NCBI GenBank assembly: GCA_963643465.1
Contig: CAVIJT010000005.1
Span: forward strand, 62,001-126,000
Direction of reading: 5' to 3'
Length of the DNA stretch: 64,000 nt
From: CAG-411 sp963643465
GTDB taxonomy: Bacteria; Bacillota; Clostridia; Lachnospirales; Lachnospiraceae
Each line of letters starts with the position of its first letter. Positions within the stretch are counted from its first letter, which is position 1. The translations under genes and the position numbers were made by a program. Positions 1 through 9,439 of this stretch are shown one piece after another. A model generated the notes under the pieces. The model saw only the letters and a program-made list of their open reading frames with translations. It searched no databases and had not been told where the DNA came from.

Positions 1-1
1 A

Positions 2-325
2 GTGCTTGTGGAAGTGGAAGGAGAGCAGCTTCAGTCACAAGGACAGACAAGGGGCATGTTGGTGGATTTTGGAGATGTAAAAAAGGCAGTAAAAGAGATG
101 GTAGATGCCTTTGACCATAGTTTTATTTACGAAGAAGGCAGTTTGAAGCAAAAAACCTTGGAGGCACTTTTAGAGGAAGACTTTTTGATGATTCCAGTTG
201 CTTTTCGTCCAACTGCAGAGAATTTTGCAAAATATTTTTATGAAGAAATGGAAAAGCAGGGATATGAAGTGGCACAAGTGACCGTTTATGAGACACCAAA
301 CAATTGTGCAACATATTGTGAATAG
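2..325 (+). CDS. queD: 6-carboxy-5,6,7,8-tetrahydropterin synthase QueD (5'-truncated by window edge)
   Basis: The reading frame is open to the first base, so only the C-terminal ~107 residues are present. QueD converts dihydroneopterin triphosphate to 6-carboxytetrahydropterin, the second step to 7-deazaguanine (preQ0/queuosine). The fragment shows the family pattern V-E-G-E-x-L, then GMLVDFGDVKK, the DAFDHSF segment with the conserved Asp-His, and a C-terminal VTVYETP strand whose Glu binds the pterin. The N-terminal zinc histidines lie outside the window. The stop is 17 bases before the preferred queE start and folE follows, so the three enzymes form one operon for consecutive or feeding steps. 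Any internal start would be artefactual. Confidence 0.88.
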   Translation: MLVEVEGEQLQSQGQTRGMLVDFGDVKKAVKEMVDAFDHSFIYEEGSLKQKTLEALLEEDFLMIPVAFRPTAENFAKYFYEEMEKQGYEVAQVTVYETPNNCATYCE

Positions 326-342
326 AAGAAAGAAGGATGAAC

Positions 343-1011
343 ATGGAAAAATTTCAAGTGGTGGAAACCTTTGTAAGTATTAATGGGGAAGGGAAAAGAG
401 CCGGGGAACTGGCAGTGTTTATTCGTTTTTTGGGATGTAATTTGAATTGCAGTTATTGTGATACCAAATGGGCAAATTTGCCGGATGCAGAGTTTCGCTG
501 GATGAATGAAGAGGAGATTTATCAGTATGTGAAAGAAACCGGAGTTCGAAATGTGACACTTACTGGCGGAGAACCTTTGTTGCGACCGGGCATGGAAATG
601 TTACTTACAAAATTGCTTGGAGATTCCAACCTTCGTGTGGAAATTGAGACAAATGGAAGTATTGATTTGACACCATTTGCAAATTTACCGTTGCGTCCAA
701 GTTTTACGATGGATTATAAATTGGCTGGCAGCGGCATGGAAGATGCCATGAATCGAAACAATTTTTCTTTGCTGACTGCTGAGGACACTGTGAAATTTGT
801 GGTGGGAAGTAAGGCGGATTTAGAGAGAAGTGCGCAAATCATTGCAGAAGAGAATCTGTTAGAGAGAACGGCAATTTATTTTAGTCCGGTGTTTGGAAAA
901 ATAGAGCCAGAGGAGATTGTGAATTTTCTCATTGCTCATAAATTAAATGATGTACGTGTACAGTTACAATTACACAAATTTATCTGGGATCCAGACCAAA
1001 AAGGTGTATAG
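343..1011 (+). CDS. queE: 7-carboxy-7-deazaguanine synthase QueE (radical SAM)
   Basis: QueE uses S-adenosylmethionine and a [4Fe-4S] cluster to ring-contract 6-carboxytetrahydropterin to 7-carboxy-7-deazaguanine. The N-terminus has the family signature VVETFVSINGEG followed by the radical SAM cysteines C32-x3-C36-x2-C39. The SAM-binding glycine motif TGGEPLL comes near residue 75. Length (222 aa) is normal. An ATG at 337 is also in frame but abuts the AGAAGG ribosome site with no spacer. The ATG at 343 has a 6-base spacer and matches where homologues begin, so 343 is preferred. It sits between queD and folE in one operon. Confidence 0.92.
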   Translation: MEKFQVVETFVSINGEGKRAGELAVFIRFLGCNLNCSYCDTKWANLPDAEFRWMNEEEIYQYVKETGVRNVTLTGGEPLLRPGMEMLLTKLLGDSNLRVEIETNGSIDLTPFANLPLRPSFTMDYKLAGSGMEDAMNRNNFSLLTAEDTVKFVVGSKADLERSAQIIAEENLLERTAIYFSPVFGKIEPEEIVNFLIAHKLNDVRVQLQLHKFIWDPDQKGV

Positions 1012-1028
1012 AAAGAAGTGGATAAGTT

Positions 1029-1619
1029 ATGAAAAAGAAAATAGATACTGCGGCAATTGAAGAACATATTCGTGGAATATTAGTTGCTCTTGGTGATGAT
1101 CCCCAGCGAGAGGGATTAAAAGACACTCCTATGCGAGTGGCACATATGTATGAAGAAGTATTTGAAGGTATGCAGTATACCAATGAAGAAATTGCGACTA
1201 TGTTTGATAAAACCTTTGAGGAGGATATGAACACCTCCAGCAAAGATTTGGTGGTAGTTCGGGATATTGACATTTTTAGTTATTGTGAACACCATATTGC
1301 ACTAATGTACGATATGAAGGTGACAGTAGCCTATATTCCAGAGGGAAAAGTAATCGGACTTAGTAAAATTGCAAGGATTGCAGATATGGTAGGAAAACGG
1401 TTGCAACTTCAAGAGCGAATCGGTAGTGACATTGCAGAAATTATGGAGATGGTTACAGGTTCCAAAAATGTGGCGGTAATCATTGAGGGATGTCACAGTT
1501 GTATGACAGCCAGAGGCATTAAAAAAACAAATAGCAAAACAATTACCACCACATTTCGTGGAACATTTGAAGAAGATATGTCTTTGCAAATGCGGGTATT
1601 ACATTTTGGTCATGCGTAA
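1029..1619 (+). CDS. folE: GTP cyclohydrolase I
   Basis: This 196-residue protein matches type I GTP cyclohydrolase, which opens GTP to dihydroneopterin triphosphate. That product is the common precursor of folate and the substrate of QueD. Zinc ligands are visible as C86-E-H-H89 in the SYCEHH motif and C158 in HSCMTARG; H156 of that motif is the usual catalytic histidine. The DDPQREGLKDTP N-terminal motif is also typical. It is the last gene of queD-queE-folE, 17 bases after queE. Because its product feeds QueD, the copy here probably serves queuosine synthesis, though it can equally feed folate. A terminator hairpin follows. Confidence 0.95.
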   Translation: MKKKIDTAAIEEHIRGILVALGDDPQREGLKDTPMRVAHMYEEVFEGMQYTNEEIATMFDKTFEEDMNTSSKDLVVVRDIDIFSYCEHHIALMYDMKVTVAYIPEGKVIGLSKIARIADMVGKRLQLQERIGSDIAEIMEMVTGSKNVAVIIEGCHSCMTARGIKKTNSKTITTTFRGTFEEDMSLQMRVLHFGHA

Positions 1620-1638
1620 AAAGCATGGCTATAACTAT

Positions 1639-1674
1639 AAAAAGTGATGTAGTTGCACATCATAGTGCTTTTTT
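1639..1674. terminator. Hairpin between convergent folE and DUF362 gene
   Basis: A short stem TGATGT/ACATCA with an AGTTGC loop is followed on the + strand by a run of seven T. It overlaps the last codons of the minus-strand gene. It is a plausible rho-independent terminator for folE; on the minus strand the tail is poor. Confidence 0.55.
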
Positions 1675-2775
1675 TACAGAGATTGCTTTTACAGGGCACA
1701 TTTCCTGACAACAGAAACAGGAGATGCAGCCCTTTTTCTTAAAATGGGCTTTTCCATTTCTTATGGTAATCACATGTGCCGGACAACTTTCTGCGCATTT
1801 TCCACATCCAACGCAAATGTCTCGTTCTAATTGTGGATAGGATTTTAGCAGGCGGGATGCGACAAAGCGGAAAGGCTTTTGTAAAAATTTAGGAGCTTTG
1901 CTACTAAAATCTATACTCAGCGCATCCGGGCTTTTGAATGGAGTAAGTCCCGAAGGGATGGAATCTCCCACTAAAGTAATATCCTTTGGGTGTACCAACC
2001 CCTTTTCCATAGCTTGGCGAATCATTACAATATCAGTAGGCTCAATGCCCATAAGCTGTGTGGCAAAATAATCCTGTGTGTAAAAATCTTTGGCAGCCAG
2101 CAGCATATGTAAAGGGTGGGAGGTGCCTCCGGTTGGTCCGTTTCCTTCCATGGCATCAATGGCGTCAATAATAGTAAGTTGTGGATTTACGGTTTGCGCC
2201 AGTTCTACAAGCATACGGGAAAAATCTTCTATTTGCGGCCAGCGATAGTGCATCTGTGGCTTTTCAAGTCCCGGAATGGTTCCAAACAAATTTTTGATAC
2301 CGCCGGAATAGCCGGTCATAGCGTGAGTTTTCATTTTACAAATGTTGATAATATAATCTGCTTCTACAATGGGCGTAATAAGATGAAAACTGTGGTTTGC
2401 AAAGCCACTAGGACAATGTACAGTCTGGGCAGAAAAATCCATGTTTAAATCAAGTACATCCTGTAGTTCATTTACTTTGCAGGCCTTATAAATGCGTTTC
2501 ATATACTCGGCGTTGTATGGCCCACCAGAACTTTCTGCCAGTGTGATTTTCGTTATACCATGTTCTCGTAGCCATCTTGCCACTGCTCGTATTACCAAAG
2601 GATGGGTGGTAACTGGGGCTTCTGGGCCTTTTGCCATAATTAAATTTGGCTTAATCACTACTTTTAAATCCGGGCGCAAGTCAGAGGCAATATCCAGTGC
2701 CTCCATGCTTTTGCAAATAGCAGAGTAAATTTTGGTTTCGTCGTATTCTTTTACAATATGTAACGTCTGTATCAT
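1660..2775 (-). CDS. DUF362 protein with C-terminal 2x[4Fe-4S] ferredoxin domain
   Basis: This 371-residue protein has an N-terminal DUF362 domain (about residues 1-300; motifs VVIKPNL, ESSGGP, KTHAMTGYSGGIKN and a D-A-x-x-x-M-E-G-x-G-P segment). At the C-terminus are two cluster motifs, C321-x2-C324-x2-C327-x3-C331-P and C350-x2-C353-x2-C356-x3-C360-P. DUF362 proteins are common in anaerobes and are of unknown reaction; the cluster pair suggests electron transfer. No signal peptide is seen, so it should be cytoplasmic. The start ATG is preceded by AAAGGCGG at good spacing. It is monocistronic and convergent with folE. Confidence 0.8.
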   Translation of the reverse strand: MIQTLHIVKEYDETKIYSAICKSMEALDIASDLRPDLKVVIKPNLIMAKGPEAPVTTHPLVIRAVARWLREHGITKITLAESSGGPYNAEYMKRIYKACKVNELQDVLDLNMDFSAQTVHCPSGFANHSFHLITPIVEADYIINICKMKTHAMTGYSGGIKNLFGTIPGLEKPQMHYRWPQIEDFSRMLVELAQTVNPQLTIIDAIDAMEGNGPTGGTSHPLHMLLAAKDFYTQDYFATQLMGIEPTDIVMIRQAMEKGLVHPKDITLVGDSIPSGLTPFKSPDALSIDFSSKAPKFLQKPFRFVASRLLKSYPQLERDICVGCGKCAESCPAHVITIRNGKAHFKKKGCISCFCCQEMCPVKAISVKKAL

Positions 2776-2890
2776 AGTGTGTTCCGCCTTTCTATCTCAT
2801 TTCGTTTATTATTTCGTTATTACCTATTATTATAATAAAAACTATGCTAGAAAAATACAATAGTCACAAAAAGGATTTGCAGTTTTTTGT

Positions 2891-2932
2891 GCAAAAGCTT
2901 GGCAAGCACAAGTATGCTTGTATGGAATTGTA
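2891..2932 (+). repeat. Dispersed 42-nt hairpin repeat, copy A
   Basis: This intergenic sequence matches 36386-36427 at about 34 of 42 positions in the same orientation. It starts with GCAAAAGC in both and ends with ATTGTA. It contains a small inverted repeat, CAAGCA/TGCTTG. It lies between the divergent DUF362 gene and the secreted-protein gene at 2990. Confidence 0.5.
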
Positions 2933-2989
2933 AAAAAATGTAAAAGATGATAAAATAACCATATACAAAATCAGGGAGGGGGATTTTTT

Positions 2990-5200
2990 ATGGTTTTTCA
3001 AAAAATAAGAAGAAGTGTGGCAGTTACTTTGGTGATGTCTATGGTGGCTTTTTCGCCTGGGGGAGTAAACACAGAAGCATGGGATACTTGTGTAACGGTA
3101 CATGCGCAGGAAACGGAAAGCGGGCAGGAAACCACTGCTCGAACTTATATCAATGAAAATATCAACGCACATAATTATACTTATCCATTCCACACGGAAA
3201 TCATAAATTCGTATTTAGCACCGGTAGAGCAAGGGTATATGAGGGTGCAGAAATACAATACGGCAGATATATTAGTGGAATATTATGATAATAATTTTTC
3301 CTATGTATCCAATCAGACTATACAGGCGGAGTTACCCATTTTTGGTGGATTTTATGCAGGAAGTGAGTTTTACTACGTAGTCTGGGGAAAAGAGAATCTA
3401 AAAGAGCTTGATTCAAACGAAGTGATTCGTGTTGTAAAATATAACAAAAACTGGGAGCGTGTATCACAATGTTCCGTATATGGAGCAAATACTACAAAGC
3501 CTTTTAATTTCGGGCTTGTTCGTATGACGGAATGCAACGGTTATCTGTTTGTGCGTACGATGCATGAAATGTACGGAACCAGCGACGGAATGAATCATCA
3601 GGCAAATATAACATTGCAGATCCGAATAGAGAATATGGAACTTACGGATTCTGCTTATGATATTGCCAGTCCTAGTTCAGGGTATGTGAGCCACTGTTTT
3701 AATACGTTTATCTTGCCGGATGACAGTAACCATATTATTACATTGGATCAGGGAGATGGAGGACCACGTGGAGCTATGATTGGACGTTATAAAAATGTTC
3801 CGGGGGACTATTGCCTTAGTGGGGGATTCCAGCCATTACTTACTTTTTCTTATCAGGGATACTATGGACAGAATACGACTAGAGCCACCTTAGGCGGTTT
3901 TGAATATTCCGATACCAGCATTCTGGTAGCCGGGACTTCCATAAAGGAAGAGGATGATTTTGATACATGCACGACTCAAAATTTGTATTTGTCTGTCACA
4001 GACCGAAAAGAGTTGGAAAGCGATTCGGAGAGCGATGTAAGTAACACAACTACCATACGTTGGATTACTAACTTTGAGGACGATGGAAAACATTTTCATC
4101 ATTGTGCTACCACACCACGTTTAGTAAAGTGGAACAACAATTTATTTTTACTTATCTGGTCAGAAACAGAATATGATGAGCCTACTGGAAAACTTTACTA
4201 TGAATTTATTGATGGAACTGGAAACCAAGTAGGACAAATTCATTCGGAACAGGGAGAAATTTCAGATTGCCAACCAATTATGAAAGATAACAAGGTGGTA
4301 TGGTACACAACGGATAATAAAGAACTTTGTTTTTATTCCATTGATGAGACAGGAACTTTGTCTAAAAAGATAGTAACTTATCCGGAAGAGATAGATGTGT
4401 TTCCAAAATCCATAGAAGAATGTAGAATGGTGATTACAAAAATTGGAGAAATTAAAGAAAGTGAAATTGACACTTCTTATGTACTGACTTTTCGCGGTGA
4501 AGTATTAGAAGAGGAAAAAGACTATTACCTTAGTGGTGAAAGAGGGGGAATGCTAGACAATAGATTACAGTATTTTGCAAAAACGATTCATGGAATGGGT
4601 AGTAATTTTTATGGTTATAAAGAATTTAAAGTTATGCCTATTCGAAAAAATCCAAAGTTAAAGTCAGTTACGGCTACTTCTTCTATTGCAACAATAACAT
4701 GGGAACAAGAAACAGGTTGTGCAGGATATGAAGTTTTTCGGTCTGTAGATGGAAAAGGAAAACAAAAAGTTGCGGTGATCCCGGATTCTACTGTTTGTTC
4801 ATGGAAAGATACGACTGTGGAGAAAGGACATTATTATAGTTATTCCATGAGGGCATATACCATAAATGGGACAAAAACGCTTTATACAAAAACTACGGAT
4901 GCAATAACAGTATTGCCGGGAAATAAAAACGCTTTTGCCAAACTTAAAATTACGTATTTAAGACGAACAAGTAATAAAGTTACAATAAAAGTAAAAAAGA
5001 ATAAAACGGGGAGCAAATATGAATATCAATTTAGTGAAACTATGGATTTTCAAAAAATTAAAAAAAAGAAGTTTTCATCCCGTAACAGTATGACATTTTC
5101 TATGAAAAGTTGTGGTTGTTATGTACGCGTTCGCGTGTATCGGAAGGTAAAAGGAAATAAAATATATGGTCCATGGAGTGAAGTACGCTTCTTTTTTTAA
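2990..5200 (+). CDS. Large secreted protein with fibronectin type III-like domain
   Basis: This 736-residue protein of unknown function begins with a signal peptide (basic MVFQKIRRS, then hydrophobic VAVTLVMSMVAFS). Its start is supported by GGGAGGGGG upstream. Residues ~50-530 have the look of a beta-propeller-like repeat-rich region (many Y/W, D and G turns, recurring I-x-W and V-x-Y strands). Residues ~550-640 resemble an Fn3 domain: TATSSIATITWEQ, then GYEVFRS, then YYSYSMRAY. The C-terminus (~645-736) is very lysine-rich with beta pattern, as often seen in surface proteins of Lachnospiraceae. No sortase motif is visible. It is followed 48 bases later by another secreted protein in the same direction. 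Confidence 0.6.
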   Translation: MVFQKIRRSVAVTLVMSMVAFSPGGVNTEAWDTCVTVHAQETESGQETTARTYINENINAHNYTYPFHTEIINSYLAPVEQGYMRVQKYNTADILVEYYDNNFSYVSNQTIQAELPIFGGFYAGSEFYYVVWGKENLKELDSNEVIRVVKYNKNWERVSQCSVYGANTTKPFNFGLVRMTECNGYLFVRTMHEMYGTSDGMNHQANITLQIRIENMELTDSAYDIASPSSGYVSHCFNTFILPDDSNHIITLDQGDGGPRGAMIGRYKNVPGDYCLSGGFQPLLTFSYQGYYGQNTTRATLGGFEYSDTSILVAGTSIKEEDDFDTCTTQNLYLSVTDRKELESDSESDVSNTTTIRWITNFEDDGKHFHHCATTPRLVKWNNNLFLLIWSETEYDEPTGKLYYEFIDGTGNQVGQIHSEQGEISDCQPIMKDNKVVWYTTDNKELCFYSIDETGTLSKKIVTYPEEIDVFPKSIEECRMVITKIGEIKESEIDTSYVLTFRGEVLEEEKDYYLSGERGGMLDNRLQYFAKTIHGMGSNFYGYKEFKVMPIRKNPKLKSVTATSSIATITWEQETGCAGYEVFRSVDGKGKQKVAVIPDSTVCSWKDTTVEKGHYYSYSMRAYTINGTKTLYTKTTDAITVLPGNKNAFAKLKITYLRRTSNKVTIKVKKNKTGSKYEYQFSETMDFQKIKKKKFSSRNSMTFSMKSCGCYVRVRVYRKVKGNKIYGPWSEVRFFF

Positions 5201-5248
5201 CTGTATGGCTTTGAATATTTTGAGTCTGTTTTAGTAAGGAGGGGTAGT

Positions 5249-8140
5249 ATGAAATATGGAAAAGGAATACTTGTAGGCATCATGAGTGTGGTACTTGTTG
5301 TTTTAGTTATGGAACAGGAAAAGGTAATGGCGGCTACAGAAGATTGGAAGTTTCAGGTATATTCCGATTTTCCACTAGATCGTGTGGAGTTTCATATAGT
5401 GGATGAAAACCACGGAAATGCCATATATTATGTAGGATACCGAAATGGAAAGATAGCCATTATGGATGAAAACCAACAATTGGTGGCTCAAACAGAATAT
5501 AAGATCGTAGAAACGGAGGAAGGCATATTTGGTGAAGGTATTTATGCAAATACATATTATAAAGGGGATGTGGCGCTAGTTGTTAGAAATGCCAATGGGT
5601 ATGGAATGTGTGATTTGCGGGGCAGAGAACTGATTCCTTGTCAGTATAAAAACATTGATTTTATAGAAAGTGTGGATGGTCATGGAATTTATACACTTTC
5701 CACAGAAAATGGAAAAAAAGAAACCTGGGTAGATGGAAAGTACCAAATAAATCACATAGAAAACCCATTTTTGTTAAAATATGAGGGAAAAGTATGTATT
5801 TTCTCTTATGATCTTAAAAATGGAGGACGTTATTTCTATTATGATTTAGAAGGAAAAAAGCTGGGAACAGTGGCTTCAGATGTTTTGACACCTGTTCCTA
5901 AGAATGAAAGTTGGGATGTGGACTGGTATAAATCTGCATGTGAACAGTGGCTTACCGGCAAGTGTCAAGAAGCAGAGGCGAAAGTAGCTGCTTATTATGA
6001 AAGTCTTGGTTATGTTGTGGATAAGACAGCATCGTTTACCGGGTATAATTATGTAAAAGAACGTCAAAATCAGATGTATTACTATGTGATTGTACAGTCA
6101 GATATAAGTTATGTTACAGAAAAAGAGGGAACTGTGTCTTTGGGAAAAACCAATTATGTATTTGTCTATAAGGAAGATCAGACTTTATATGTGGAAGGGC
6201 AGACAAATTTGTCTAAGAATGCCCGTATGGAAAAGAATGTATTAATGTTGGATGTTGCGATTTTAGCAAAGGATGGAACGATGCAATGTATGGATCGGTA
6301 TACAGGTGAGATGCGAACACTATATACAACAGATCCGAACACTCTTTTTTGTGAGAAAGACAATTATTGTAGAATGTATTTTGAAACGTATCATCTTAAG
6401 GGGGTAGTAGAAGAAAAAGAATATACAACCAATCGCACACAGGAATACGTTAATGATACGGTAACATACACATTAGATTATACAAAAGATTATTTAGTTA
6501 CCATAGGTGCGGAGAAGTTTATTTATATTATGACTACCGGAGAAAAGATAAATTACGATTGGGGTGGGGAGCATTCCTTATATGGAGTTGCCAGTAACGA
6601 AAAAGAAACCCAAATATATTATATTACCGACAAAAGTAATCCCGTTGATAAATTGGACGTTTCTGTTGAACAGATGAATACGTTTTCCTCTATAAGTTAT
6701 GCCCAATCTAAAAATAATATGGCGTGGGTTGCTTATCAGGCAAAAAAGATTTACTTTTTCAACGAAAAGCACTGTGTTTCTTGGAGTTTTGAAGAACTTG
6801 GTATTACTTGTAATGATTGTGTTTTTGAAGGATATAAAATGTATGATAATCTTATTTTGTTTTGTATCAAAGAGACAAAATATAACCCGACTTCTCATAC
6901 TTATTATAGCTTTGCAGTAAATACGGAAAGTGAAAAAGCTGTATTTTTAGGAGTATCCGACACTGTTCCTAAATTGCATGAGAGTAAATTTACAGCTTGT
7001 CATCTTACCTTAAATTCCAAGTGTTACATATGTAAAAATAATATTCTCTATACTGTCAATATGAAAAATTTGACAATAGAAAGTCAGGATTTAAATAATT
7101 TGTTCGGAGAAGATAAAATAGAACGTTTTGCTTCTATAGAAAAAATTAATGGGCAACCCTATATACGATACAAAACGCCAAGGGATGAAAGTTCCTATTT
7201 TTATGGATATATGGACTTACAGGGAAATATTAAAATTGATCCGCTATTAACCAAGGTATATCAAAATCGGTATGTTACTAGAGATGAAACAAAATGTACA
7301 CAGTTTGGAGAATATTTGTTTTTTGGTGATATTATATTTGATTTGGAGTTTCATCAGGTAGCGAAAAATATAAGGGTAATCTATTTAGAAGAATACGATG
7401 ATACAAAAGGCATCTATGCGAAAAATGGTCTGGTCAGTGTGTATAATCGGTATGAAGGAGATCAGTTTTTGGGGTTCTTGTATGATGAGAATACTGGAAA
7501 AATTGTAAAGAAATATGAAACTCTGTATGATGTTTATGTGGATTCTATCTCTTATGGGAATTACTATGCGTTCCAATTAAGTGATAATGCGGGAATTGCG
7601 TGGGTTGATAAAAATACAATGGAAGAGATTGGTAGAGGAAATGGCTATTGTCATATTAATGAACAAAAAAAGATATATGCTATTTTTGAAGAAAAGAAAA
7701 ATAGCAAAGATACTGTAATTGAGTCCAGTTGCTTTTATGGAATCAAAGGCGGTGTGTATCAAATTACCAGTGTGAAAAATAAAACCGTAACCTTTGTGGG
7801 AACTTCAAACACAACAAAGAAATTTACCATTCCAAGTACCGTAAAAATTGCTGGAAAAACCTTTCGGGTGACTGGGGTAAATGCAGACGCATTTAGCGGA
7901 AATACCAATCTAACTAAAGTTGTCATTGGAAAATATGTGACAAAGATAGGAAAGAACGCATTTGCTAATTGTAAAAAGTTAAAGACCATTATAGTTAAGG
8001 GAAAGAAAATAACTTCCGTAGGAAACAATGCGCTAAAGGGAACGGGAAAGAAAGTAACCATAAAAGTACCTTCCGAAAAAAAGAAAGCCTATACGAAGTT
8101 GTGGAAGGGTAAGGGAAATGCAAACGTAACAATAAAATAG
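5249..8140 (+). CDS. Large secreted protein with WG-like repeats and C-terminal LRR_5 (BspA-type) repeats
   Basis: This 963-residue protein has a signal peptide (MKYGKGILVGIMSVVLVVLV, with cleavage likely after VMA). The N-terminal ~200 residues contain WG/KWG-like repeats of the form GYGMCDLRGRELIPCQYKNI. The middle is a long beta-rich region without a recognised family. Residues ~865-940 are a BspA-type leucine-rich repeat tail: VNADAFSGNTNLTKVVIG, IGKNAFANCKKLKTIIV, VGNNALKG. BspA-type repeats usually serve adhesion on the cell surface; that role is inferred. AGGAGGGG precedes the start. A terminator hairpin follows at 8157. It is probably co-transcribed with the gene at 2990. Confidence 0.65.
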   Translation: MKYGKGILVGIMSVVLVVLVMEQEKVMAATEDWKFQVYSDFPLDRVEFHIVDENHGNAIYYVGYRNGKIAIMDENQQLVAQTEYKIVETEEGIFGEGIYANTYYKGDVALVVRNANGYGMCDLRGRELIPCQYKNIDFIESVDGHGIYTLSTENGKKETWVDGKYQINHIENPFLLKYEGKVCIFSYDLKNGGRYFYYDLEGKKLGTVASDVLTPVPKNESWDVDWYKSACEQWLTGKCQEAEAKVAAYYESLGYVVDKTASFTGYNYVKERQNQMYYYVIVQSDISYVTEKEGTVSLGKTNYVFVYKEDQTLYVEGQTNLSKNARMEKNVLMLDVAILAKDGTMQCMDRYTGEMRTLYTTDPNTLFCEKDNYCRMYFETYHLKGVVEEKEYTTNRTQEYVNDTVTYTLDYTKDYLVTIGAEKFIYIMTTGEKINYDWGGEHSLYGVASNEKETQIYYITDKSNPVDKLDVSVEQMNTFSSISYAQSKNNMAWVAYQAKKIYFFNEKHCVSWSFEELGITCNDCVFEGYKMYDNLILFCIKETKYNPTSHTYYSFAVNTESEKAVFLGVSDTVPKLHESKFTACHLTLNSKCYICKNNILYTVNMKNLTIESQDLNNLFGEDKIERFASIEKINGQPYIRYKTPRDESSYFYGYMDLQGNIKIDPLLTKVYQNRYVTRDETKCTQFGEYLFFGDIIFDLEFHQVAKNIRVIYLEEYDDTKGIYAKNGLVSVYNRYEGDQFLGFLYDENTGKIVKKYETLYDVYVDSISYGNYYAFQLSDNAGIAWVDKNTMEEIGRGNGYCHINEQKKIYAIFEEKKNSKDTVIESSCFYGIKGGVYQITSVKNKTVTFVGTSNTTKKFTIPSTVKIAGKTFRVTGVNADAFSGNTNLTKVVIGKYVTKIGKNAFANCKKLKTIIVKGKKITSVGNNALKGTGKKVTIKVPSEKKKAYTKLWKGKGNANVTIK

Positions 8141-8156
8141 ATAGGTTTCAACCATT

Positions 8157-8187
8157 CAGGTCCCCAATATTGTGGGACCTGTTTTTG
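8157..8187 (+). terminator. Rho-independent terminator after the secreted-protein pair
   Basis: The perfect 8-bp stem CAGGTCCC/GGGACCTG with a 9-base loop is followed by TTTTT. Confidence 0.85.
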
Positions 8188-8284
8188 GGTGTAAAAGTTC
8201 GTCCTATAAAGAAAAGGTGGAAACAAAGCGGAGAGTTGTGATACAATAATAACCAAACTTGGAAGTTAGAAAGGAGTAGAATGA

Positions 8285-9439
8285 ATGAACAGACAGTTGA
8301 AAAACATTTTATGTGGCACTGGGTTTGGCGTAGTATTGTTTGTATTTCTTACAAATTATAGTAAGGTCTGTGGAAGTATCGGCGGACTTATCTCGATGTT
8401 ACAGCCAATTATCATTGGAGGAGTATTGGCATTTATGCTGAATGTACCAATGAAAAAGATAGAGACAGCATTACAAAAAGGAACTGGTAAAAAAAGAAGG
8501 CTTGCAAGTTACAGAGGAATTAGCCTTTTGCTGACCATATTAGCAATCATTGGTGTGTTAGCTATTCTTTGTGTAGTAGTAATACCGCAGATTGTTGCTT
8601 CGGCAACTGCCATTGTTGAACAGATAAAGATTTTATATCCGGAATGGATTGTGAAGCTGGAAAAGTATGGTTTTGATACAGAGTGGTTAGAGAGTTTATA
8701 TTCAAAACTGATGGATGAAAAAGTGTTGTCAGAAGCAACGGGACATATTGGAAGTATCGTGTCTACTTTGACGGGAACGATATCTACTGTAGCAGGAGCT
8801 GTGGTAAATGTGGTATTAGCACTTGTCTTTATGGTTTATTTCTTGTTAGACAAGGATCGATTGCTTCGCCAGAGTAAGAAAATCGTACAGGCATATTTGC
8901 CAGAAAAAATCAGCGAAAAGTTGATAAGCATAGGAAAACTGATGACAGATATGTATGCAAACTTTCTTGGAAGACAATGTGTGGAGGCAGTTATTTTGGC
9001 AATGCTTATGTGGTTCTCTTATACCATTTTCCGATTACCATATAGCGGATTGGTTGCGGTACTTACAGGTTTGCTTGCATTTATTCCTTATGTGGGAGGT
9101 TTCCTTGCATGCGCAGTGGGTGTTTTTGTAATTTATATGGTAGACCCATGGAAAGCATTGTTGTCTATGGTTGTATTTTTAGTGACCCAGTTTATTGAAA
9201 ATCAGTTTATTTATCCAAGAGTAGTAGGTGGAGCAGTGGGACTTCCTCCTCTCTGGACGTTAATTGCGGTGTTCCTTGGAGGAGAATTTATGGGAATTTT
9301 CGGAATGATTTTCTTTATTCCACTTGTGGCTACTGTGTACATTTTAGTTCGGGATGATGTGGACAAACGGTTGGTACGAAAGGAAGTTGTAAAGGAAAGC
9401 AAACCACTGGAAGAGGAAGTAGAAGAGGAGACAGAGTAG
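8285..9439 (+). CDS. AI-2E family transporter (PerM/YdiK-type membrane protein)
   Basis: This 384-residue protein has the AI-2E exporter-family architecture: two N-terminal membrane helices, a third near residue 80, an amphipathic middle, and a C-terminal bundle with the motifs PYVGGFLACAVG and GGAVGLPPLWTLIAVFLGG. Members are annotated as autoinducer-2 or small-molecule exporters, but the substrate is not predictable from sequence and some members transport ions. The GAAAGGAG ribosome site supports 8285. The C-terminal tail is charged (Glu-rich). It ends directly before the ATG of the next gene, so the two are translationally coupled. Confidence 0.85.
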   Translation: MNRQLKNILCGTGFGVVLFVFLTNYSKVCGSIGGLISMLQPIIIGGVLAFMLNVPMKKIETALQKGTGKKRRLASYRGISLLLTILAIIGVLAILCVVVIPQIVASATAIVEQIKILYPEWIVKLEKYGFDTEWLESLYSKLMDEKVLSEATGHIGSIVSTLTGTISTVAGAVVNVVLALVFMVYFLLDKDRLLRQSKKIVQAYLPEKISEKLISIGKLMTDMYANFLGRQCVEAVILAMLMWFSYTIFRLPYSGLVAVLTGLLAFIPYVGGFLACAVGVFVIYMVDPWKALLSMVVFLVTQFIENQFIYPRVVGGAVGLPPLWTLIAVFLGGEFMGIFGMIFFIPLVATVYILVRDDVDKRLVRKEVVKESKPLEEEVEEETE

